Source: Streptomyces sp. NBC_01298 (lineage in GTDB: Bacteria; Actinomycetota; Actinomycetes; Streptomycetales; Streptomycetaceae). Taken from it: a stretch of 64,000 nt of DNA. This document shows, piece by piece, positions 16,065 to 24,487 of the stretch (positions are counted from its first letter, which is position 1; each line of letters opens with the position of its first letter). The stretch spans positions 2,232,001 to 2,296,000 of the forward strand of contig NZ_CP108414.1 of NCBI RefSeq assembly GCF_035978755.1. Reading direction: 5' to 3'. Below the pieces are notes generated by a model. It was given only the letters and a program-made list of their open reading frames with translations, was not told the origin of the DNA and did no database searches. Made by a program: the position numbers and the translations under genes.

Positions 16065-16919
16065 ATGCCTTGGACCTTCACTTCCGACCTGCCGGCCTTT
16101 CTGGCCGCGGCGCGTCCGGCCCTCGCCGCCGACCCCGTCGTCAACACCTCCCTCATGACCGTGGTCGACGCCCTGGAGCGGCGGGGACCTGACGCCTACG
16201 GCTCCGACGCCCCCCTCTTCGGCTGGTGGACCGACCAGCAGGCAATCGACTCCGACGCCGACGCCGCCGGCGTCCTGGTGCACACCCCGCCGTACCCGCT
16301 GCTGACCGGGGCGCTGCCTGCCGGGGCGGTCCGGGAGCTGGGGGCCGCGCTCACGGCCGAGCCGCTGCTCGCCGGGGTCGAGGCGCTCAGCGTCCGCCGC
16401 GAGGACGCGGGCCCGCTGGCCGGCGCCTGGGGCAGGCCCTCGGAGGTCGTGGAGGAGAACCGCCTCTACCGGCTCGCCGGGCTCATCGCCCCCGATCCCG
16501 CCCCGGCCGGCAAGGCCCGCCCCGCCGGGGAGGCCGACCTGCCGCTGCTCCTGGACTGGATCACCGCCTTCAAGCAGGAGTCCGGCGAAGGCGGGGCCGC
16601 CTCCGAGGAGGCCCTGCGCGACCGGTTCTCGTACGGGGGCATGCTGCTCTGGGAGGACGCCGGGAGCCCCGTCTCGCTGGCCGGGTTCTCCCGCCCCCTC
16701 GGCGCGATGTCCCGGATCGGCCCGGTCTACACGCCGCCGGAGCTGCGCGGCCGGGGGTACGCGGCCGGGGTCACCTACGCCGCGACCGGGGCGGCGCACG
16801 CGGCCGGCGCGCACGAGGTGCTCCTCTTCGCGGACCTGAAGAACCCCACCAGCAACGGTGTCTACCGGCGCCTGGGCTACACCCCGGTCGAGGACCGGGT
16901 GGAGGTCGCGCTGAAATGA
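16065..16919 (+). CDS. GNAT family N-acetyltransferase
   Basis: A 284-residue protein with a poorly conserved N-terminal half and a C-terminal acetyltransferase domain. The acetyl-CoA loop is seen as PPELRGRGYAAGVTYAATGAA, preceded by the beta-4 strand SRIGPVYT and followed by VLLFADLKNPTSNGVYRRLGY. The substrate is unknown. Its stop overlaps the start of the next gene (ATGA), indicating translational coupling. Confidence 0.85.
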   Translation: MPWTFTSDLPAFLAAARPALAADPVVNTSLMTVVDALERRGPDAYGSDAPLFGWWTDQQAIDSDADAAGVLVHTPPYPLLTGALPAGAVRELGAALTAEPLLAGVEALSVRREDAGPLAGAWGRPSEVVEENRLYRLAGLIAPDPAPAGKARPAGEADLPLLLDWITAFKQESGEGGAASEEALRDRFSYGGMLLWEDAGSPVSLAGFSRPLGAMSRIGPVYTPPELRGRGYAAGVTYAATGAAHAAGAHEVLLFADLKNPTSNGVYRRLGYTPVEDRVEVALK

Positions 16920-17362
16920 CCGGGCCCCAGGAACGGGACGAGCCGGTCGAACCCTTCTGGATGCTCGCCGCGAACGTGGTCCTGTGGCGCCGCTACGGCG
17001 AGGGCGGCCAGGGCCAGCGCCCGGGCACGAAGATGTTCAAGGGCGGGTCCAAGGTGTACGTCGGCACCACGCACAACGGCGTCCAGGACTGTGAGGTCGT
17101 CGGCCGGCCTCGACACGGCCGCGGGTACCGGTGGTCCTACGTGGCCACCCGCCATCTGTACGGCTTCCGGCCCATCCTCGTTCGCTCTCCCGCCGTACTG
17201 CGGGTCGCCGACGGGGGGTTCTGCGACGAGGCCTACGCGCGGGACCTCTCGGTGCTCCTGGAGCGCCGCGCCTGGGAGCTGCGCTCCGGCGCCTGGCCCG
17301 ACTGGCCGCACCCGGAGCCCTGCCACTGCCACGAGTGCCTGAGCGTGCGGCCGCACCGGTAG
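16916..17362 (+). CDS. Hypothetical protein with C-terminal CHCHEC motif
   Basis: 148 residues, beginning at an ATG that overlaps the GNAT stop. The centre contains GTKMFKGGSKVYVG and YRWSYVATRHLYGFRPILVRSPAVLRVADGGF in order, resembling a beta-rich fold. The tail has PEPCHCHECLSVRPHR, a clustered Cys/His motif that could bind a metal. No family is recognised. Coupled translation suggests it works with the acetyltransferase. Confidence 0.65.
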   Translation: MTGPQERDEPVEPFWMLAANVVLWRRYGEGGQGQRPGTKMFKGGSKVYVGTTHNGVQDCEVVGRPRHGRGYRWSYVATRHLYGFRPILVRSPAVLRVADGGFCDEAYARDLSVLLERRAWELRSGAWPDWPHPEPCHCHECLSVRPHR

Positions 17363-17379
17363 GCGGGGCGGCTGGAGTC

Positions 17380-19734
17380 CTACCCCCGGCCCGTCGGCGG
17401 CTTGCGGCTGCCGGCGAGGTAGGGGGCGGGCCAGGGCGCCGCCGGGCCGGTGTAGGACTGGTCGGCGGCCGCGTGCAGGGTCCAGTGCGGGTCGTAGAGG
17501 TGGGGGCGGCCGAGCGCGCAGAGGTCCGCCCGGCCCGCCAGCAGCAGGGAGTTGACGTCGTCCCAGGAGGAGATCGCCCCGACCGCGATCACCGGGACGT
17601 TCAGGGCGCCCCGGATCCGGTCGGCGTACGGGGTCTGGTACGCGCGTCCGTACTCGGGGGTCTCCTCCGCGACCACCTGGCCCGTGGAGACGTCGATGGC
17701 GTCCGCGCCGTGCGCCGCGAAGGCCCCGGCGATGGCCACCGCCTCCTCGGCCGAGGTGCCGCCGGGCGCCCAGTCGGTGGCGGAGAGGCGCACCGTCATC
17801 GGCCGGTCCTCGGGCCAGACGGCGCGGACCGCGTCGAAGACCTCCAGCGGGAACCGGAGCCGGTTCTCCAGCGAACCGCCGTAGGCGTCGGTGCGGTGGT
17901 TGGTCAGCGGGGAGAGGAAGCCGGAGAGCAGGTAGCCGTGCGCGCAGTGCAGTTCGAGGAGGTCGAAGCCGCTCGCGGCGGCCCGGACGGCGGCGGCGGC
18001 GAACTCGGAGCGGACGGCGGCGAGGTCGGCGGCGCCCATGGCCCGGGGCACGGCGGAGACCCCGGGGCGGTAGGGCAGTGCGGAGGCGGCCATCAGGGGC
18101 CAGTTCCCCTCGGGCAGCGGGGCGTCCATGCCCTCCCACATCACCCGGGTCGAGCCCTTGCGGCCCGAGTGGCCGAGCTGGACGCCCAGCGCGGTGCCGG
18201 GCGCCGAGGTGTGCACGAACTCGGCGATCCGGGCCCAGGCGGCCGCCTGGGCGGCGGTGTAGAGGCCCGTGCAGCCCGGGGTGATCCGGCCCTCGGGGCT
18301 GACGCAGACCATCTCGGTCATCACCAGGGCGGCCCCGCCCAGGGCGCGCGCGCCGAGGTGCACCAGGTGGAAGTCCCCGGGCACGCCTTCGCCGGCCGGA
18401 GCCGAGGTCCCTGCGCCTGCGCCTGCGCGAGCGCCAGCGCCTGCCGAGTACATGTCCATCGGGGACACCACGACCCGGTTGCGCAGGGTCAGCCCCCGCA
18501 GGGTGAACGGCGTGAACATCGGCGGGGTTCCCGGCTCCTGCGGGCCGCCCTCAGGAGCCTCCGGGCAGCCGAAGTCGCGTTCCACGGCCCGGGTGAAGCG
18601 CGGATCGCGCAGCCGCAGGTTGCCGTGGGTGACCCGCAGGCTGCGGGTGAGGAGGTTGAAGGCGAACTGCCGGGCGGGCTGCTCCACGTACCCGGCGAGC
18701 TCCTCGAACCACCGCATGCTGGCGGCCGCCGCCCGCTGGGTGGAGGCCACGGCGGGCCGCCGCGCGGCCTCGTACGCGGCCAGCGCGGCCGGGACGTCCG
18801 CCTCGGACTCCACCGCCCGGGCCAGCGCGAGCGCGTCCTCCACGGCCAGCTTGGTGCCGGAGCCGATCGAGAAGTGCGCGGTGTGCGCGGCGTCGCCGAT
18901 GAGCACCGTGTTGCCGTGCGACCAGCGCGCGTTGACCACCGTACGGAACCGCGTCCAGGCCGAGCCGTTGCCCCGCAGCGGCCGTCCCCGCAGGGCCTCG
19001 CCGAAGATCTTCGCGCAGCGCGCCGCGGATTCCGCCTCGTCGCAGAGGTCGAATCCGGCGGCCAGCCAGACCTCCTCGCGCATCTCGACGATCACGGTGG
19101 AGGAGTCCGCCGCGTAGGGGTAGGCGTGCAGCTGCACCACCCCGTGCTCGGTCTCCGCGATCTCGAAGCGGAAGGCTTCGAAGGCGAAGTCGGCGGCCAG
19201 CCAGATGTACCGGCACCGCCCGCCCGTCAGCGTGGGCCCGTAGTGCTCCGCCGCGGACTCCCGGATCCGGCTGTGCACCCCGTCGGCCGCGACCACCAGG
19301 TCGTACGAGGCGGCGAGCACCGCGGGGTCGGGGGCCGGGGTGCGGAAGCGGAGCCGGACCCCGAGGCCCGCGCAGCGCTCGTGCAGGATCTCCAGGAGCC
19401 GGCGCCGCCCGAGCGCGGCGAACCCGTGGCCGCCCGAGGTGAGCAGTCGGCCCCGGTGCACGATGTCGATGTCGTCCCAGCGGACGAACTCGGCGCCCAG
19501 GGCCGCGTAGACCACGGCGTCGGCCGCTTCGATGCCGCCGAGGGTCTCGTCGGAGAGGACCACCCCGAAGCCGAAGGTGTCGTCGGGGGCGTTCTTCTCC
19601 CACACGTCCACCGCGTGCCCCTGCCGGGCCAGCAGGGCGGCGGCGTACAGCCCGCCCGGGCCCCCGCCGACCACGGCGACCCGCAGGGCGGCGCTCTCCC
19701 GGCCGGTGCTCGTCGCGCTGCCTGCCCCGCTCAT
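17380..19734 (-). CDS. Fused FAD monooxygenase/old-yellow-enzyme (2-aminobenzoyl-CoA or salicylyl-CoA 5-hydroxylase/reductase)
   Basis: A 784-residue two-domain flavoprotein. Residues ~10-380 form a class A FAD monooxygenase: GGGPGGLYAAALLARQG, then VVAADGVHSRIR and GDAAHTAHFSIGSG. Residues ~405-770 form an FMN old-yellow-enzyme/NADH:flavin oxidoreductase: TLRNRVVVSPMDMYS, HCAHGYLLSGFLSP, NHRTDAYGGSLENR and ALGRPHLYDP. This fusion is the hallmark of 2-aminobenzoyl-CoA monooxygenase/reductase (Azoarcus evansii) and of proteins annotated salicylyl-CoA 5-hydroxylase/oxidoreductase. A low-complexity Ala/Gly insert (GAGARAGAGAGTS) follows the first OYE strand. It lies 4 bp after the enoyl-CoA hydratase gene, so it is co-transcribed with it. 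Confidence 0.88.
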   Translation of the reverse strand: MSGAGSATSTGRESAALRVAVVGGGPGGLYAAALLARQGHAVDVWEKNAPDDTFGFGVVLSDETLGGIEAADAVVYAALGAEFVRWDDIDIVHRGRLLTSGGHGFAALGRRRLLEILHERCAGLGVRLRFRTPAPDPAVLAASYDLVVAADGVHSRIRESAAEHYGPTLTGGRCRYIWLAADFAFEAFRFEIAETEHGVVQLHAYPYAADSSTVIVEMREEVWLAAGFDLCDEAESAARCAKIFGEALRGRPLRGNGSAWTRFRTVVNARWSHGNTVLIGDAAHTAHFSIGSGTKLAVEDALALARAVESEADVPAALAAYEAARRPAVASTQRAAAASMRWFEELAGYVEQPARQFAFNLLTRSLRVTHGNLRLRDPRFTRAVERDFGCPEAPEGGPQEPGTPPMFTPFTLRGLTLRNRVVVSPMDMYSAGAGARAGAGAGTSAPAGEGVPGDFHLVHLGARALGGAALVMTEMVCVSPEGRITPGCTGLYTAAQAAAWARIAEFVHTSAPGTALGVQLGHSGRKGSTRVMWEGMDAPLPEGNWPLMAASALPYRPGVSAVPRAMGAADLAAVRSEFAAAAVRAAASGFDLLELHCAHGYLLSGFLSPLTNHRTDAYGGSLENRLRFPLEVFDAVRAVWPEDRPMTVRLSATDWAPGGTSAEEAVAIAGAFAAHGADAIDVSTGQVVAEETPEYGRAYQTPYADRIRGALNVPVIAVGAISSWDDVNSLLLAGRADLCALGRPHLYDPHWTLHAAADQSYTGPAAPWPAPYLAGSRKPPTGRG

Positions 19735-19738
19735 CGCG

Positions 19739-20566
19739 CTACCTGCCCTTCCACTGGGGCGGCCGCTTCCCGGTGAAGGCCGCGTGGAACTCCCGGTAGT
19801 CCTCGCCGTTCATCAGCAGGGCCTGGGTGTTCGCGTCGAGTTCCACCGAGGCGGCGAGCGGCATGTCCAGCTCGGCGGTCAGCAGTGCCTTGGTCTGCGC
19901 GTACGCGAGGGCCGGACCGGCGGCGAGGTGCGCGGCGAGCTCCGCCGCGCGTACGGAGGCCTTGCCCTCCTCGGTGACCTCGCTGAGCAGCCCGATCCGC
20001 TCGGCCTCCGGCGCCCTGACCTGCTCCCCCAGCATCAGCAGCCGGGTCGCGTGCCCGAGCCCGACGACCCGGGGCAGCAGGTAGGCGGCGCCCATGTCCC
20101 CGCCGGAAAGGCCGACCCGCGTGAAGAGGAAAGCGAAGCGGGCGGTCGGGTCGGCGATGCGGAAGTCGGCGGCCAGGGCGATGACGGCCCCGGCGCCGGC
20201 GGCGACCCCGTGGACGGCGGCGATGACCGGGAAGGGGCACTCGCGCAGGGCGCGCACGACCTGTCCGGTCATCCGGTTGAAGTCGAGGAGCTGGGCGGTG
20301 TCCATCGCGAGGGTGGCGCCGATGATCTCGTCGACGTCGCCCCCGGAGCAGAAGCCGCGGCCTTCGCCGCCGAGCACGAGGGCGCGTACGGACCGCTCCC
20401 TGGACAGTTCGGCGAGCAGGTCGCGCAGGTCGGCGTAGGCGCCGAAGGTGAGCGCGTTGAGCTTCTCGGGGCGGTCGAGGGTGACGGTGGCGACCCCGTC
20501 GCGCCGGTCCACCCGGAGGTGGTTCCAGCGTTCGGTCGCGGGTGTGGAACCGAGGAAGGGACTCAC
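19739..20566 (-). CDS. Enoyl-CoA hydratase/isomerase family protein
   Basis: A 275-residue crotonase-fold enzyme. The oxyanion-hole motif GRGFCSGGDVDE occurs at about residue 96, and VHGVAAGAGAVIALAADFRIAD forms the second half of the site. The family hydrates or isomerises acyl-CoAs. It is the first gene of a two-gene minus-strand operon with the fused hydroxylase/reductase and probably acts on its non-aromatic CoA product. The start is GTG 20566. In the 249 bp between this start and the next plus-strand gene I see only promoter sequence. Confidence 0.88.
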   Translation of the reverse strand: MSPFLGSTPATERWNHLRVDRRDGVATVTLDRPEKLNALTFGAYADLRDLLAELSRERSVRALVLGGEGRGFCSGGDVDEIIGATLAMDTAQLLDFNRMTGQVVRALRECPFPVIAAVHGVAAGAGAVIALAADFRIADPTARFAFLFTRVGLSGGDMGAAYLLPRVVGLGHATRLLMLGEQVRAPEAERIGLLSEVTEEGKASVRAAELAAHLAAGPALAYAQTKALLTAELDMPLAASVELDANTQALLMNGEDYREFHAAFTGKRPPQWKGR

Positions 20567-20815
20567 GCTCCCGAAGGTATCACCGGTCCATGACTGTCGT
20601 CAGGGAAGCGCGATAAACGGGGGGTCGTGCCCGGCCCCGGGCGCCACACGCACCGAACGTCCCGAGCCCATGTGCCCGACGTCCCTTGCGATCACGTCGG
20701 GGTGCCCTACGGCAGGACATTTCCACTTCGTATCGTTGAAAGCAGGATTTCCCCCGCCGCACCCCGTACGACCCCACCGCGGCCCCTGCGATCCCACGGA
20801 ACGGACGGTCCTGCC

Positions 20816-21235
20816 TTGCCCGACGCCTCCGCCTGGCGGATAGCCCTGCCGCACACGACAGCGGCCGTACCCATCGCCCGCGCCCTCGTCCGTACGGCCC
20901 TCGCCGACATCGACGCACCCGCCGACAGCGACACCGCCGAACTCCTCACCGCCGAACTGGTCGCCAACGCCGTGGAGCACACCCCCGGCGACGCCCCCAT
21001 CGAGCTCGTCGTGGAGCTACTGGCGAACGGCTGCCAGGTCGAGGTCCACGACGGGGATCCGCAGCCCCCCGCCGATCTGACCGCGCCCGGCCGGGACGAC
21101 GCCCACCCCGACCCCTGGCAGGAGCACGGCCGCGGCCTGCTGCTGATCCGGACCCTGAGCTCGGCCTGCGGACACCGCGCCACCCCGCACGGCAAGGCCG
21201 TGTGGTTCACCCTGCCGTCCCGGCCGCCGCTCTAG
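20816..21235 (+). CDS. ATP-binding regulatory protein (RsbW/SpoIIAB-like histidine kinase ATPase)
   Basis: About 139 residues of a stand-alone GHKL ATPase, common in many copies in Streptomyces as anti-sigma-factor or partner-switch kinases. Visible motifs are ELLTAELVANAVEHTPG (N box), DGDPQ (G1) and GRGLLLIRTLSSACG (G2). The start is uncertain: TTG 20816 fits the family's N-terminus (WRIALPHTTAAVPIARALVR), while an in-frame GTG at 20627 would add 63 unrelated residues. No partner sigma factor is nearby. Confidence 0.78.
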   Translation: MPDASAWRIALPHTTAAVPIARALVRTALADIDAPADSDTAELLTAELVANAVEHTPGDAPIELVVELLANGCQVEVHDGDPQPPADLTAPGRDDAHPDPWQEHGRGLLLIRTLSSACGHRATPHGKAVWFTLPSRPPL

Positions 21236-21310
21236 CCGGCGCTCGAGTCGGTGCTCAGTCGGTGCTCTGTCCGGTCGGGCACCTAGGGGGCATCCCGCCC
21301 CGCCGCATGA

Positions 21311-22321
21311 CTATGCGGCCGGCCCCGCGAGGGTCGCGACGAGCACGGCCTTGATGGTGTGCAGCCGGTTCTCCGCCTCGTCGAAGACGACGGAGTGCCT
21401 GGACTCGAACACCTCGTCCGTCACCTCCAGCGAGTCCAGCCCGTGCCGCTCGTGGATCTCCCGGGCCACCTTGGTGCCGAGATCGTGGAACGCCGGCAGG
21501 CAGTGCATGAACTTCACGTCCGGGTTCCCGGTGGCGCGCAGCACGTCCATGGTGACGGCGTACGGGCTCAGCGCCTCGATCCGCTCGTCCCAGACCTCCT
21601 TGGGCTCCCCCATGGACACCCAGATGTCGGTCACCACGAAGTCGGCCTGCCCGACGCCCCGCGCGAGGTCCTCGGTGAGGGTGATCCGGGCGCCGCTGGC
21701 GGCCGCCAGCTCGCGCGCCGCGGCCACCACCGGGGCGGCCGGCCAGTAGTGCTCCGGCGCCACGATCCGTACGTCCATGCCCAGCAGCGCGCCCGTCACC
21801 AGGTACGAGTTGCCCATGTTGAAGCGGGCGTCGCCGAGGTAGGCGAAGGCGATCCGCTCCAGCGGCTTGGCGCAGTGCTCGGTCATCGTGAGCACGTCGG
21901 CCAGCATCTGGGTGGGGTGCCAGTCGTCGGTGAGGCCGTTGAACACGGGCACGCCGGCGTGGGCGGCGAGCTGATCGACGGTGTCCTGGGCGTCGCCCCG
22001 GTACTGGATGCCGTCGAACATCCGGCCCAGCACCCGCGCCGTGTCCCGGACCGATTCCTTGTGGCCCATCTGGGAGCCGGCGGGATCGAGGTACGTGGTG
22101 TGGGCGCCCTGGTCGGCGGCGGCGACCTCGAAGGCGCAGCGGGTGCGCGTGGAGGTCTTCTCGAAGATCAGGGCGATGTTCTTGCCCACGAGGCGGCGCC
22201 GCTCGGCCCCGGCCTTCTTGTCCGCCTTGAGTTCGGCGGCGAGCTCGACCAGGCCGCGGAACTCGGCGGCGGTGAAGTCGAGCTCCTTGAGGAAACTGCG
22301 GCCGACAAGATCGGTGGCCAT
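21311..22321 (-). CDS. arcB: Catabolic ornithine carbamoyltransferase
   Basis: 336 residues. The carbamoyl-phosphate site [11 protein letters not shown] (about residue 57), [11 protein letters not shown], and the ornithine loop region [17 protein letters not shown] are all conserved. In the arginine deiminase pathway it converts citrulline and phosphate to ornithine and carbamoyl phosphate. Its length and the nearby arginine deiminase gene point to the catabolic ArcB type rather than biosynthetic ArgF. An ARG-box-like operator lies 53 bp upstream. No carbamate kinase or antiporter gene is visible next to it. Confidence 0.9.
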   Translation of the reverse strand: MATDLVGRSFLKELDFTAAEFRGLVELAAELKADKKAGAERRRLVGKNIALIFEKTSTRTRCAFEVAAADQGAHTTYLDPAGSQMGHKESVRDTARVLGRMFDGIQYRGDAQDTVDQLAAHAGVPVFNGLTDDWHPTQMLADVLTMTEHCAKPLERIAFAYLGDARFNMGNSYLVTGALLGMDVRIVAPEHYWPAAPVVAAARELAAASGARITLTEDLARGVGQADFVVTDIWVSMGEPKEVWDERIEALSPYAVTMDVLRATGNPDVKFMHCLPAFHDLGTKVAREIHERHGLDSLEVTDEVFESRHSVVFDEAENRLHTIKAVLVATLAGPAA

Positions 22322-22373
22322 GGGGGCGCTCCAGAGTCACGGTGACAGGGGATGCTGGAAGTCTATACGACGG

Positions 22374-22391
22374 CATGCATTGATATACAGA
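22374..22391. promoter_or_regulatory. ARG box (ArgR operator) upstream of arcB
   Basis: CATGCAT-TGAT-ATACAGA fits the ARG-box form TNTGNAT-WWWW-ATNCANA with one mismatch in the first half. It is strikingly AT-rich. A minus-strand -10-like TATAGA lies at 22362-22367, so ArgR would cover the -18 to -35 region of the arcB promoter. Confidence 0.6.
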
Positions 22392-22483
22392 GCCTTCGTG
22401 TACCGGCCCGGGCCCCGGCCTCCGGGCACCCGCTTCCCCTGTCCCGCCCCCGGACGCCACCCCCGCGCCCGCGCTCCGCCCGG

Positions 22484-23722
22484 CTAGGCCACCGCGTCCC
22501 GCTCGACCGGGCAGCTCATACAGCGCGGCCCGCCCCGCCCCCGCCCCAGCTCGCTGCCCGGGATCTCGATCACCTCGATGCCTTGCTTGCGCAGGTGGGT
22601 GTTGGTCGTGACGTTCCGCTCGTACGCGACGACCACGCCCGGCTCCACGGCCAGCACGTTGCAGCCGTCGTCCCACTGCTCCCGTTCGGCGGCGTGCACG
22701 TCCTGGGTCGCCGTGAGCACCCGGATCGCGTCCAGCCCGAGGGCGGCGGCGATGGCCCGGTGCATGTGCTCGGGCGGGTGGTCGGTCACCTTCAGCTCGC
22801 TCGCACCGGCGCCCGGCTCGATCGTGTAGGAGCGCAGCATGCCCAGGCCCGCGTACTGGGTGAACGTGTCCGCGTCGACCATCGTCATCACCGTGTCCAG
22901 GTGCATGAACGCCCGCCGCTTGGGCATGTCGAGCGCCACGATCGTCGTCGCCGACCCCGCGGCGAACAGCCCGCGCGCCAGCATCTCCACCGCCTGCGGG
23001 GTGGTCCGCTCGCTCATCCCGATCAGCACGGCGCCGTTGCCGATGACCAGGACGTCGCCGCCCTCGATGGTGGAGGGGTAGTCGGCCTGCCCCTGGGACC
23101 AGGTGTGGAAGGGCCCGGAGCCGGTGAAGAGCGGGTGGTGCTTGTAGATGGCCTCGAAGTGCACGGTCTCGCGCTGCCGGGCCGGCCAGCGCATCGCGTT
23201 GATGGACACCCCGTCGTAGATCCAGGCGGAGGTGTCGCGGGTGAAGAGGTGGTTGGGCAGCGGCCCCAGCAGGAAGCCGTCCAGGTCCAGGGCGTGGAAG
23301 CGGACCGACACCGGCTCCGCGTGCCGCTCCAGGAACTCCCGCTTGGTCATCCCCCCGATCAATGACTCGGCCAGGTCCGCCGAGGCCAGCCCGTCGAAGA
23401 CCGCCCGCAGGTGGTCGGTGGCGAGCGGGCCGTACTCCTTCTCGTCGAAGACCCGGTCCAGGACGAGGTGTCTCGCCTCCGGGATGTCCAGGGCCTCGAT
23501 CAGCAGGTCACCGAAGAGGTGGACCTCCACGCCCCGGTCGCGCAGTACGTCGGCGAAGCCGTCGTGCTCCTGGCGGGCCCGGCGCACCCACAGCACGTCG
23601 TCGAAGAGCAACGCGTCCTTGTTGCTCGGTGTGAGCCGCTTCAGCTCCAGGTCGGGCCGGTGGAGGATGACGCGGCGCAGCCGCCCGGTCTCGGAATCGA
23701 CATGGAATCCCATGCCGTACAC
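22484..23722 (-). CDS. arcA: Arginine deiminase
   Basis: A 412-residue guanidino-group-modifying enzyme, hydrolysing L-arginine to citrulline and ammonia in the cytosol. Conserved blocks include [31 protein letters not shown], the catalytic [10 protein letters not shown], and the nucleophilic Cys in [10 protein letters not shown] near the C-terminus. It is separated from arcB by 162 bp containing the ARG box, so arcB may have its own promoter. The start is GTG 23722; an in-frame ATG 9 nt downstream (MGFHVDSE) matches the usual family start and may be the real one. Neither has a clear RBS. Confidence 0.93.
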   Translation of the reverse strand: MYGMGFHVDSETGRLRRVILHRPDLELKRLTPSNKDALLFDDVLWVRRARQEHDGFADVLRDRGVEVHLFGDLLIEALDIPEARHLVLDRVFDEKEYGPLATDHLRAVFDGLASADLAESLIGGMTKREFLERHAEPVSVRFHALDLDGFLLGPLPNHLFTRDTSAWIYDGVSINAMRWPARQRETVHFEAIYKHHPLFTGSGPFHTWSQGQADYPSTIEGGDVLVIGNGAVLIGMSERTTPQAVEMLARGLFAAGSATTIVALDMPKRRAFMHLDTVMTMVDADTFTQYAGLGMLRSYTIEPGAGASELKVTDHPPEHMHRAIAAALGLDAIRVLTATQDVHAAEREQWDDGCNVLAVEPGVVVAYERNVTTNTHLRKQGIEVIEIPGSELGRGRGGPRCMSCPVERDAVA

Positions 23723-23819
23723 GTTCGCAGACCGGGCGGCTTTTTGACGTGGCGTCGGCCCAGGGCGTCTCCAGCGGGTCCGTTCCGCCGGATCCGACGG
23801 CGGGCGCGGGGCCGGTGGT

Positions 23820-24323
23820 TCAGCGCAGGCCGAGCAGGGCCTCCGGGGTGCCGGTGAGGTCCGGGGCGATGACGCCCAGCGCGGGGGCGGTCACGTTCGG
23901 CAGCCCGTAGTTGGACGCGTCGGGCATGGTCAGCGGGGAGCCGACCAGCAGGCCCGGGGTCCGGGTGCGCATGGTGGTCGCGGGGGCGTCCAGCGAGCCC
24001 TCGCCGTCCGTCTCGGGCTTTCCGGCCAGGTTGGGCACCGGGGAGGTGAGGAGGGTGTTCCCGAGCTCGGTGCCGATCGGCACCGCCGGCAGCAGCGGGG
24101 TCGGCAGCATGTCGCCCTTGTGGAAGCGGGGCGCCTCGGGCGCTCCGACCACGGGCACCGGCACTCCGGTGGCCAGATGCGGGACGTCCACGCCGAGCGT
24201 GGTCCGCACCGCGTCCAGAGGGACTCCCACCGGCACCGCGTCGGCCATGGCCGGGGTGGCCGCGCCTGCCGCGGCCATACAGGTCATGAGTGCCGCAATG
24301 CTTCCGCGCGCGGTCATCTTCAT
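23820..24323 (-). CDS. Secreted protein of unknown function
   Basis: 167 residues. A Sec signal peptide (MKMTARG, Ala-rich core, PAMADA cleavage site) is followed by a Pro/Val/Leu-rich mature region without Cys or a recognisable domain. Several short LP/VP motifs recur ([31 protein letters not shown]). A GGAAGGA sequence lies 13 nt before ATG 24323. The 164 bp upstream contain only probable promoter sequence and the end of pnkp. Confidence 0.65.
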   Translation of the reverse strand: MKMTARGSIAALMTCMAAAGAATPAMADAVPVGVPLDAVRTTLGVDVPHLATGVPVPVVGAPEAPRFHKGDMLPTPLLPAVPIGTELGNTLLTSPVPNLAGKPETDGEGSLDAPATTMRTRTPGLLVGSPLTMPDASNYGLPNVTAPALGVIAPDLTGTPEALLGLR

Positions 24324-24487
24324 AGGTGACGTTCCGTCCTTCCAGGGTCGCGGACATTCCGCTGCCCTGGATGAACGATCCCGCCGGTGGTTTTCCCGGA
24401 GTTCTCCGCGAAAGTTCCCCCATACGACCTAATGCGCGGCCGTACGGGGGTCCTTCCTTGACGCCGTCAGCACCCCGGGGTGGTGCT

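Noticed and set aside
17131..19776. A long plus-strand frame opposite the fused hydroxylase/reductase
   Set aside because: Composition is Gly/Arg/Val-rich without motifs. The minus-strand product has complete FAD and OYE signatures.
20580..20980. Minus-strand small ORFs in the gap after the enoyl-CoA hydratase start
   Set aside because: They overlap the ATPase gene and its promoter, have Arg/Gly-rich translations and no RBS.
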